Part shown: positions 56,168-64,000 of the stretch, one piece after another | Numbering within the stretch: the first letter of the stretch is position 1 | Layout of the letters: the number at the start of each line of letters is the position of its first letter | Assembly (NCBI GenBank): GCA_039707655.1 | Contig: CM077665.1 | Span: 307,954,486 to 308,018,485 of the forward strand | Length of the DNA stretch: 64,000 nucleotides | From: Elymus sibiricus | Taxonomy: Eukaryota; Streptophyta; Magnoliopsida; Poales; Poaceae | Direction: 5' to 3' | Program-made: the position numbers and the translations under genes | The notes under the pieces: generated by a model | Database searches by the model: none | What the model was told of the DNA's origin: nothing | Seen by the model: the letters and a program-made list of their open reading frames with translations, nothing else

Positions 56168-56776
56168 GTCGAAAGGGCCCCCAAACCGTCCAACAAATGA
56201 GGAGGAATCGTCCCAGACGGAGCTGCGAGCTATTTGGACAGCCCGGTCGTGCCTCGCGGCACGAGCAAGATCGTCGCCACCCCGCAAGCTAAGTACACTA
56301 CCCGATCCAGCAAGAACCCCCTGATCTAACGATGACCCGAGGACGGGATAAGAGTTGTGTGCATTAATGTGGAAATGCAGGTACTGCGGGCCATCACGCG
56401 CGGCCACCGAGCCCCCTGAGACCAGAGGCGCCAGGAAAAACGGCACGAGGGAAGGGACCCAGCTGCGGCGAGCAGCTAGGCCACCGACCAGGCGAACGGT
56501 GGCCACAAGTAGCACCTCGTGAGGAGACACCTCGCGGGGGCCCTTACGGCCGCTGTCTCCAGGCCGTGGCGGCGCTGGCGTCAAGCCCCGCGCAATGAAA
56601 CTAAGCCACGGCTACGGCAAGCTGGCAACTAGTAATTTAAGATGAGGAAGGACGCAAACCAAGGTAGTACGCAAAAGACTAACGCCCACGCGGGCAGAGT
56701 TCTTCTTCAAATATTACAGGCACCAAGAAAAGAAGACAGGGGTTGCTTAGGGGGAGAAGCCGCCATCACCGCCCGC
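56168..56776. other. Stretch of element C between tandem repeats and antisense ORF
   Basis: Contains the presumed 3' end of the antisense transcript. No gene or clear terminator recognised. Confidence 0.45.
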
Positions 56777-57389
56777 CTAGGCGTCGGAGTCGTCCTCCCC
56801 GCTGGAGGCGGGCACCTGGACGAACCGCTCCACCATGGACTCCAAGTGCGGGCGCACCTCGTCCCGAAGGGGGCGCTGGAGCCCGTCAGGCACCGGCTCC
56901 CCGACGCGCCGGAGGTCGAGCTGTGGGGCGAGGTGGCGCAGGTTGGAGAAGACGAGTGTCAAGGCGAGGTCCAGGAGGTCGCGTGAGTTAGACTCGCTGT
57001 CCGCGTTCACGCGGGAGACGCCGGTCTCCAGCGCTTCCACCACCTTCTGGAAGAATTCAAGGTAGCCCCCGTCGCCGCGCACGTTCGGCAGCGTGGGGGC
57101 GTCCCCAACAAACCGGCTCACCGCGCCGGCCGCGCGGCTGGCGATGTCCAGGAACTGCTTGGCGCGTTGGGATTCCAGTAGCCTGGCATGCGCCGCCTCA
57201 TCCTGGGTGGCCTGCACAGCGTCGGCCGCCTCCTGGACCTGGGCCTAGAGGGACGCCAGTTCCGCCCTGGCCTCCGCTTCGCCCCGGAGGGCGGCTTGGA
57301 AGGCGGCCTCGGCGGTTGCCAGCCGGGCCCGCAGTGCCTCCGCTTCCTCCTGAAGCTCGCCAAGCCTGCGCTTCTTGGCCGCAGGCGCC
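56777..57389 (-). pseudogene. Antisense ORF of element C, exon 2
   Basis: Minus-strand exon opposite to gag. After the acceptor it begins APAAKKRRLGELQEEAEALR, a basic patch followed by a coiled-coil-like helix. A TAG at 57245-57247 interrupts (a Gln is expected in the Ala/Gln-rich helix); then ATQDEAAHARLLESQRAKQF, FVGDAPTLPN and the C-terminal FFQKVVEALETGVSRVNADS ... DLLDLALTLVFSNLRHLAPQ, homologous to the end of the D ORF (44800-45061). Stop at 56777 after an acidic tail. Confidence 0.68.
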
Positions 57390-57464
57390 CTGGGAGAAGG
57401 AGAGGATCATGCTCGGAACGCTGGGCAAAGCAACTAAGGAAGAGTGAGGCAGCGGAATACTCAC
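57390..57464 (-). other. Predicted 75-nt GT-AG intron in the antisense ORF of element C
   Basis: Minus strand donor GACGA|GTGAGTATTCC (57465/57464), acceptor CTTCTCCCAG|GGCGCC (57390/57389), with a pyrimidine-rich stretch before the AG. Phase 2 (GA|G), as in element D, with the same length of 75 nt. Confidence 0.68.
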
Positions 57465-57599
57465 TCGTCGACCATGGCCCAGCGCCGACGAACTTGCGCC
57501 GGCCCTGAGGGCCCCCCACCGCTGCCTCCAGAGGAGGACGAGGGAGCCGGCGGTGCCACGCGTTTCCCCACGCCTGCGGCGCTTCCTCCAGATGCCATG
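57465..57599 (-). pseudogene. Antisense ORF of element C, exon 1 (shortened)
   Basis: ATG 57599 (MASGGSAAGVGKRVAPPA), a Ser/Gly/Pro-rich 45-residue exon ending RRRWAMVDE, the counterpart of KRKWVDVEE at the end of exon 1 in D. The gypsy-type transposon domain present in D is missing, so the C protein would keep only the basic and coiled-coil parts. Confidence 0.6.
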
Positions 57600-57697
57600 G
57601 GAGACAAGAAGATAGGAAGAGGAAAGGGTTTTTTCGGCGGAGCGAAGGAAGCAGGAAGATGCCTCAAGACTGCAATGCCCCCCTGCCAGGGGTGGAG

Positions 57698-57706
57698 CAG
57701 ATTTAT
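57698..57706 (-). promoter_or_regulatory. TATA box for the antisense ORF of element C
   Basis: Minus strand CCTATAAATC about 100 nt upstream of the ATG at 57599. It directs transcription opposite to that from the LTR. Confidence 0.5.
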
Positions 57707-58091
57707 AGGCGTAACTGCAGCCGCGAGGCGTCGTGGGAGAGCAGGCGTCGTGCGCCTCTCGGGCACCGCGAGGTGGTTCGAGCAACGCAGTACCGTCTGC
57801 GTCGCCTCTCCTGCCAACTGAAGGGTCTCATCCGCGTGGCCTGAGGAGTAGAAGCCCGAAGCAGCAGCAGCATTCAAGGAGGGACAATGATGGCAGGCGC
57901 TGCGCATGGGCGTCATGTCAATTTGACTTGGAGCGTCTCCTAACACCCTCGGGGAGCGGGGGTGTCGCCGCCCAGGCGTTCAACGCGTGTAAAGCCAGGC
58001 CCGTAGGCATTTGGGGGCCCGCGGCGCTTCGGGCCATCCTCAAGGCTTCGCCCGGAAGCCAGCTCGAGTGCGCCTTGGGCCCGGGGGCTAC
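57707..58091. other. Stretch of element C before the 3' LTR
   Basis: Ends in the polypurine tract GGGCCCGGGGGCTAC just before 58092. Holds the presumed upstream promoter of the antisense ORF; no gene seen. Confidence 0.55.
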
Positions 58092-59001
58092 TGTCGGCGT
58101 TCTGGGAACGGGGGTACCCAGACCTGCTTGCCTGCGGCCCAGGGCGTGGCCCACTTCATCAGCCAAACACAGCCAGGCACGGCCCCACTCAATACAAGGC
58201 CCTCGCGAGGGCCCTTGGCTCGCGAGGAGGAGCGGCGTCAAGACCGGCAAGGGATGGGCCTCCCCAGGCCCCCTCCGGAGCGGCGGAGATCTCTATGCAG
58301 AGCCCGGCCTCAGGAGTCAAAGATGACGCAAGGAAGGACAGGCGGGCGCCATCGCGCCAGGCGGCGCAGTTTCCCCTTTGGTGCAAAGGGAGCAAGGACG
58401 TACGCGGGTTCCCAAAGCATCCTCCAAAGGTTTCCATTCCGGTACAACAAGACCACGACCACGAGCCCCACAGGACGGATGTCATCGCCGAGCCCACCTC
58501 TGCATCATCGACAGCAACTTTGCAGGCGAAGACCGCCTTTGGGCAGGACGGGCATGTACTCCTATCCACCTTCAAAATTGGCCATTGTGGGATCCTTTCC
58601 CGCCATTGCGATAAGGGAAGAGGACCCAGGCCACCGCTATATATAGAGGCTAGGCTGCATCGTAGAGGCGGATCCATAAACCGGCCCATCCACTCATCCA
58701 TCACCAAGCCGGAAGAGGGCCAAGAGCACCTCAGGAGCACCCTCACGAGGCTCCGAAACACTGTACTAGTTCATCCACCTCACCTCCTCGAGAGGCAATC
58801 CACCAAAGCAGGAGTAGGGTATTATGCTTCACAGCGGCCCGAACCTGGGTAAACTACCGTGTTCATCTTCTTCCTCGTCATCGCGCGAGTTCTTTGTTGT
58901 GTCCATCGAGTAGCGAGCTAGGTAGGGCGAGGCTGCAGGGGATCTTCGCACACGCCCCTGTGTTCGAATCTTAAGGGTTTTGCGGAGCCCGAAATCCGAC
59001 A
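58092..59001 (+). repeat. 3' LTR of element C (910 bp)
   Basis: TGTCGGCGTTCTGGGAACGG ... GAAATCCGACA, collinear with 52750-53649; followed by AAGGC. Confidence 0.92.
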
Positions 59002-60756
59002 AAGGCAATGCCTTCATTAACCATAAAGTGGCACTTCTCCCAATTCGAGACAAGATTAGTTTGTTCACATCTCTGTAAAACTCGATCAAGGTTGCCTAAG
59101 CAATCATCAAAAGAAGTTCCGTAAATGGAAAAATCATCCATGAAAACCTCCAGAATCTTTTCACTAAAATCAGAGAACATACATCTTTGAAAGGTAGTAG
59201 GTGCATTGCATAAACCAAAAGGCATACGTCTATAAGCATAGGTTCCAAAAGGGCAAGTAAAGGTAGTTTTCTCTTGATCAGATTGTGACACGGGTATTTG
59301 AGAGAAACCAGAATATCCATCTAAGAAGCAAAAGTGTGTGCGCTTAGATAGTCTCTGTAACATTTGATCAATGAACGGTAAAGGGTAATGATCTTTTCTA
59401 GTAGCTTTATTTAATTTTATAAATTCAATTACCATTCTATAGCTAGTAACAATTCTTTGTGGAATGAGTTCATTCTTATCATTAGGAACAACGGTAATAC
59501 CTCCTTTCTTAGGGACACAATGAATGGGACTTACCCATCTACTATCAGCAATAGGATAGATTATACATGCTTCCAGAAGTTTTAGTATTTCAGTTCTTAC
59601 CACTTCCTTCATCTTAGGATTCAATCGCCGTTGGTGATCAACAACGGGTTTAGCATCAGGTTCCATATTGATCTTGTGCTGACATAGAGTGGGACTAATG
59701 TCCTTAAGATCATCAAGAGTATATCCAATAGCAGCCCGGTGCTTCCTTAGAACTTTCAATAATCTTTCTTCTTCATGTTCTGAAAGGTTAGCACTAATAA
59801 TAACAGGATATATCTTTTTCTCATCAAGATAAGCATACTTCAATGTGTCAGGCAATTGATTCAATTCGACCACAAGATCACCTTTAGGTGGAGGAGGAGC
59901 TCTAAGAGTTTCAATAGGCAAATTGTGTTTCAAGAGAGGTTGTTGTTTGAAGAAAATTTGATCTATTTCGTTTCTTTCATGCAAATGCATATGATTTTCA
60001 TGGTCGAGCAAATATTGTTCTAATGGATCAGTAGGAGGCACACCAATAGAATCAAGACCAATTATTTCATCTTTACTAGATAACTCTTTATCATGAGGTT
60101 GTCTACTAAACTTGAAAAAATTAAACTCATGAGACACATTACCAAAACTGACACCGACAGTTTGTTTTTCACAATCTATCTTAGCATTGACGGTGCTCAA
60201 GAAAGGTCTACCAAAGATAATGGGACAAAAGTCATCTTGTGGGGAAACAAGGACTAGAAAATTAGTAGGATATTTTAGTTTCCCACACAAGACTTCAACA
60301 TCTCTAACAATCCCAAGTGGTGTGATAGTGTCTCTATTAGCAAGTTTAATAGTAACATCAATATCTTCCATTTCAGTAGGTGCTATTTCATCCATAATTT
60401 CTTGGTATAAGTTAAAAGGGATAGCACTCACACTAGCACCTATATCACATAAACCATGATAGCAATGATTTCCTATTTTGACTAAGACAACAGGCAAGCC
60501 TTCTATGGGTCTATGTTTATCCTTTTCATCAGGTTTAGAATTTCTAGCAGCTTCATCACAAAAGTAGATAACATGCCCATCAATATTTTCTACCAAGAGA
60601 TCTTAAACCATAGAAACACTAGGTTCTACTTTAATTTTCTCAGGGGGTTTAGGTGCTCTTATATTACTCTTACGAACCATAGTTGATACCTTAGCATGTT
60701 CCTTTATCCTAACATTGAAAGGTGGTTTTTCAATATAAGCAGTAGGCACAATTGGA
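59002..60756 (-). pseudogene. Protease and reverse transcriptase of element B
   Basis: Protease CDIGASVSAIPFNLYQEI with IFGRPFLSTVNAKIDCE; RT motifs ILKLLEACIIYPIADSRWVS, YRMVIEFIKLNKATRKDHYP, YSGFSQIPVSQSDQEKTTF, RRMPFGLCNAPTTFQRCM and catalytic FMDD (EVFMDDFSIYG). Ends after MVNEGIAF, where C is inserted. A TAA at 60603-60605 stands where H has Lys, just before the protease, and an extra A near 60767 shifts the frame out of gag. Compared with H, MA codons before the palm are lost (RCMFSDF). Confidence 0.9.
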
Positions 60757-61653
60757 TCAACATTTGTAGATGGTTTCTTCTTTAGCTATGACTGGTTCTT
60801 TAATTTCTTCTTTAATAGGGGGATGATATTTAAACCACTTCTCCTTAGGGAGATCAACGTGAGTAGCAAATGCTTCACAGAAAGAGGCTACTATCTCAAA
60901 GTCAAGTCCATATTTAGTGTTAAACTTGTGAAAAGTATCGGTATTCATAAAAGATTTAACAAAATCAAATTCAAGCTTTATACCTGACTCATTACCTTTG
61001 TCGAGTTCCCAATCTTTAGAGTTGCGTTTAATTCTTTCTAAGAGATCCCACTTGAATTCAATAGTCTTCTTCATATAAGAACCAGCACAAGAAGTATCGA
61101 GCATGGATTGATCATTATGAGAAAGCGGAGGATAAAAATTCTGAATGATAACTTCCTTCGGAATGTCATGATTGGGGCATGAATATAATATTGAGTTAAG
61201 CCTCCCCCAATTTAGAGCGATACTTTCTCCTTCACGAGGCCAAAAATTATATATATAATTCCGATCAGAATGAACTAGATGCATGGGATAAAACTTTTGG
61301 TGAAATTCCAATTGCAAACGATTCCAGTTCCATGATCCAAGATCATCACATAGCCTATACCATGTCAATGCTTTTCCCTCCAAAGATAAAGGGAAAACCT
61401 TCTTCTTAACTTCATCTCCGGGTAAACCTGCAAGCATAAATAATCCACAAATCTCGTTCACATATAAAAGGTGCATATCAGCGTGTTCAGTTCTGTCTCC
61501 TGCATAAGGTTTAGCAAGCAGTTGTTCTAGCATAACCGAAGGAATTTCATAAGTAACATTTTCAGTAGGTGATGTAGGTTGAGGGATAACTAATTGTGGT
61601 TCCGGTCGAGGTGAAGATACCCCGAACAAACCCCTCAAAGGATTGTTTTCCAT
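60757..61653 (-). pseudogene. Gag of element B
   Basis: Start chosen at 61653 (MENNPLRGLFGVSSPRPEPQ), the same as in H; an in-frame ATG-like extension upstream is leader. Domain landmarks: KKKVFPLSLEGKALTWYRLC, LEFHQKFYPMHLVHSDRNYI, NFYPPLSHNDQSMLDTSCAG, YMKKTIEFKWDLLERIKRNS (intact where H has lost a base) and SFCEAFATHVDLPKEKWFKY. The frame runs off at EETIYKC because of a one-base insertion near 60767, beyond which the protease frame continues. Confidence 0.9.
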
Positions 61654-61729
61654 AGTAGCAAGTAACAATAAATTTCAGCACGTAGTATAAGTTTTTCCTT
61701 ACCGATTCCACTTACCAAGAGCGCTTCAC

Positions 61730-61747
61730 TCCCCGGCAACGGCGCCA
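61730..61747 (-). other. Primer-binding site of element B (tRNA-Asp)
   Basis: Minus strand TGGCGCCGTTGCCGGGGA, a full 18-base match to the expected plant tRNA-Asp 3' end, 11 nt inside the LTR. Confidence 0.9.
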
Positions 61748-61758
61748 GAAAAGAGTCT

Positions 61759-63268
61759 TGATGACCCACAAGTATAGGGTATCAATCGTAGTCCTTTTGA
61801 TAAGTAAGAGTGTCGAACCCAACGAGGAGCAGAAGGAAATGACAAGCGGTTTTCAGCAAGGTAATTTCTGCAAGCACTGAAATTGTCGGTAACAGATACT
61901 TTGATAGCAAGATAATTGGTAGCAAGCAAGTAACGGTAACGGTAACCAAGGTGTAGCAAGGTAGCCCACTTCATTTGAGGCAAAGGACAGGCCAGAACAA
62001 TCACTAGTAATAGGCAAAGTGTTCTTGAGGGTACACGGGAATTTCGTCTAGTCACATTTATCATGTTGGTTTGATTCGTGTTCGCTACTTTGGTAATTTG
62101 ATATGTGGGTGGACTGGTGCTAAGGTGCTGTTATTACTTGAACTAACAACCTACTTATGATTAACCCGCTCGCAAGCATCCGCAACTACAAGAAAAGTAT
62201 TAAGACAAAGTCTAACCATAGCATTAAACATGTGGATCCAAATCAGCCCCTTACGAAGTAGCGCATAAACTAGGGTTTAAGCTTCTGTCACTCTAGCAAC
62301 CCATCATCTAATAACTACTCCACAATGCATTCCCTTAGGCCCATGAATGGTGAATTGTCATGTAGTCGACGTTCACATGACACCACTAAGGGAATCACAA
62401 CATACATATCATCAAAATATCAAATTCACATGATTACTTGCAACATGACTTCTCCCGTGACCTCAAGAACAAAGGTAACTACTCACAAATAATAAGCATG
62501 CTCAAGATTAGAGAGGTATTGAATAACATATTGGATCTAAACATATAATCTTCCACCAAATAAACCATATAGTAATCAACTATGCACGGTAATCAACACT
62601 ACTAGTCACCCACAGGTACCAATCTGAGGTTCCGGTACAAAGATTGAACACAAGAGATGAACTAGGGTTTGAGAGGAGATGGTGCTGTTGAAGATGTTGA
62701 TGAAGATTGTTCTCCCAAAGATGATAGGGGTGCGGGTGATGACGAAAGCTTCGATTTCCCCCTCCGGGAGGGAAGTTTCCCCGGCAGAATCGCTCTACCG
62801 GAGGGCAAAAGTGCTCCTGCCCAAGTTCCGCCTTGAGGCGGCGGCGCTTCATCCCAAAAGTCCTCCTCTGATTTTTTTTCTAGGTCAAGAGGTACCTTAT
62901 ACCAGAAGATGGGCACCGGAGGTGGGCCAGGCTGGGCACAACACATTAGGGCGCGCCCAGGGGGCCTGTCGCGCCCTGGTGGGTTGTGCCCACCTGGGGG
63001 GCCGCCTCCGGTAGTTTCTAGCTCCAGTATTTTTTATGAAATGTAAAAATAATCTCCGTAAAATTTCAGCTTCACTGGAGTTGTGCAGATTAGGTATCTC
63101 TGACGTGCTTTTCTTGGGTCCAGAATTCCAGCTGTCGGTATTCTCCCTCCATGTGTAAACCTTGCATATTATGAGAGAAAAGGCATTAGAATCACTCCCC
63201 AAAGCATTATTATTCAACAAAACAAAGTAAATAACAGTAGGAAATCATGATGCAAAATGGACGTATCA
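61759..63268 (-). repeat. 5' LTR of element B (1510 bp)
   Basis: TGATGACC at 61759 to GTATCA at 63268; collinear with 7339-8856, with about five differences in the first 70 bp. Followed by CTGCT (63269-63273). Confidence 0.92.
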
Positions 63269-64000
63269 CTGCTCTATTTACCAATGATGAAAAGTTACGC
63301 TACTATTATATCCTTAAGCCTTTTCCTTTCTCGCTAAAAGGCGAGGCTAAGGAATGGTTTCTTTCTCTTGCCCCTGGTTGTATGCGTAGTCCCCAGGATA
63401 TGCTCCATTATTTCTCTGCAAAATATTTTCCTGCTCATAAGAAACAAGCTGCCTTATAGGAAATATTTAACTTTGTGCAAATTGAAGAAGAGAATCTCCC
63501 TCAAGCTTGCGAGAGGCTTCTCCGGTTATTTAGAGCTTTGCCTGATTGTCCTCTTAAGAAAAATGAAATTCTCGATATCTTTTATAATGCACTAACCAAT
63601 GCTTCTAGGGACTTCCTAGATAGTTGTGCTGGTTGTGTTTTTAGGGAAAGAACTATCGGTCAAGCTGAAGAATTATTGAATAACATATTGCAAAATGCCG
63701 ATGATTGGACACTTCCTGAACCACCTCCAGAACCTATTCAAAAGAAGAGAGGTATTCTATTCCTCAACCCTGAAGATATGCAAGAAGCAAAAAGATATAT
63801 GAAGGAGAAAGGTATTAAAATTGAGGATGTCAAGAAACTACCACATATTGAAAAAATACATGGACTTGATAACCCGACACAGGTAGTAGAGGTAAACTCT
63901 CTCCGTTCCTTTAGTGAAAATGATATACCTTACAATAAGACTCCTGAACAATGCATGGATGAATATGATGATTATGTTGTCAAGCAAGAACACTTCAACA
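63269..64000 (+). pseudogene. Gag of element Z, continuation
   Basis: Joins 7338 in frame (after removing one CTGCT): ALFTNDEKLRYYYILKPFPF, SLKGEAKEWFLSLAPGCMRS, YFSAKYFPAHKKQAAL, then a TAG at 63457-63459 where A has Gln, continuing in frame: EIFNFVQIEEENLPQA, NEILDIFYNALTNASRDFLD, CAGCVFRERTIGQAEELL, KKRGILFLNPEDMQEAKRYM and DNPTQVVEVNSLRSFSEND to the window edge. Strongly similar to A's gag throughout. No zinc knuckle. Confidence 0.88.

Larger units (their letters stand above)
52750..59001 (+). mobile_element. Element C: Tat-like Ty3/gypsy retrotransposon without pol, with antisense ORF
   Basis: Same family as D, plus strand, 6252 bp. LTRs 52750-53649 and 58092-59001, primer site 53652-53669, N-terminal gag, tandem repeats, and a shortened antisense ORF on the minus strand (56777-57599). 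No protease, RT or integrase. Inserted in the RT of element B: AAGAC (52745-52749) and AAGGC (59002-59006) are its target duplication with one mismatch. Confidence 0.9.
7339..63268 (-). mobile_element. Element B: Athila-group Ty3/gypsy retrotransposon, split by three insertions
   Basis: A complete minus-strand element spread over 55.9 kb. Own parts from 5' to 3': LTR 61759-63268, primer site, gag and protease-RT (59002-61653), RT end and RNase H (52126-52744), integrase (13234-14516 and 11300s-11440), coiled-coil 3' ORF (10439-10980), 3' untranslated stretch, polypurine tract and 3' LTR (7339-8856). Without its insertions it measures 10,266 bp, almost identical to the uninterrupted sister element H. 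It is flanked by CTGCT duplications. Every coding module is damaged. Confidence 0.92.
6905..64000 (+). mobile_element. Outer element Z: Athila-group Ty3/gypsy host of the whole nest (only gag visible)
   Basis: Z is represented by 6905-7338 and 63269-64000 only; everything between is element B and its insertions. The two pieces join in frame once B and one copy of its CTGCT duplication are removed. Its gag is of the same type as that of element A, which is inserted in Z's gag N-terminal region to the left. Its LTRs, primer site and pol lie outside the window. Confidence 0.85.

Noticed and set aside
52750..59001. TGTCGG/CCGACA ends first read as a DNA transposon with terminal inverted repeats
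   Set aside because: The 900-bp direct terminal repeats, a primer-site sequence just inside the 5' one and a polypurine tract before the 3' one show that it is an LTR element.
61730..61747. tRNA-Asp-like sequence as a tRNA gene
   Set aside because: Only the 18 bases complementary to the tRNA 3' end are present; it is a primer-binding site.

Overview
This window is a block of nested transposable elements from a large grass genome, almost certainly a Triticeae cereal (wheat, Aegilops or barley type). I infer this from an Angela/WIS/BARE-type Ty1/copia element (LTR beginning TGTTGGAAATATGCCCTAGA in its 3' copy), several Athila-group Ty3/gypsy elements with LTRs of the TGATACGTC type, and a SIRE-like copia element with a tRNA-iMet primer site. 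I found no host gene, tRNA, rRNA or CRISPR array. Family names beyond these are uncertain without a repeat database.

The nest can be unpicked exactly from target-site duplications. Outer element Z (+, Athila-group) is seen only as its gag: 6905-7338, resuming in frame at 63269-64000. Element A (-, same gag type) lies in the N-terminal part of Z's gag (1-6904, running off the left edge). Element B (-, 7339-63268, duplication CTGCT) lies further along the same gag. B has three insertions: a Helitron (11441-13233), F (+, Angela/WIS/BARE copia, 14517-52125, duplication CTCGG) and C (+, Tat-like gypsy, 52750-59001, duplication AAGAC/AAGGC). F carries D (-, Tat-like gypsy, 21256-50906, duplication CAATG) in its 3' LTR. 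D carries E (-, SIRE-like copia, 22065-31598, duplication CCAGG) in its 3' LTR and H (+, same family as B, 33569-43848, duplication CGCAC/CACAC) in its antisense ORF. The deepest path is Z>B>F>D>H or E. Removing the insertions leaves B at 10,266 bp, close to the uninterrupted sister H at 10,280 bp, which supports the reconstruction.

All gag and pol regions are broken by stops or frameshifts, but the accessory ORFs are informative. (1) Elements A, B and H have a 3' ORF after pol (an ATHILA-like protein in A; a coiled-coil protein in B and H). It is preceded by a palindromic block resembling the one in their LTRs plus a TATA-like box, and followed by a second copy of the polypurine motif AAGCTTGGGGGAG. 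(2) E, an unrelated copia element without pol, has clusters of the TCGGTG-N-CACCGA palindrome with a TATA box both in its LTRs and upstream of its 3' ORF. (3) The Tat-like D and C carry an accessory ORF antisense to gag-pol, interrupted in both by an apparent GT-AG intron of 75 nt in phase 2. (4) A, C and E lack RT and integrase, and D has a gutted RT, yet each keeps its accessory ORF. Independently expressed accessory proteins in three retrotransposon lineages are the most interesting thing here.
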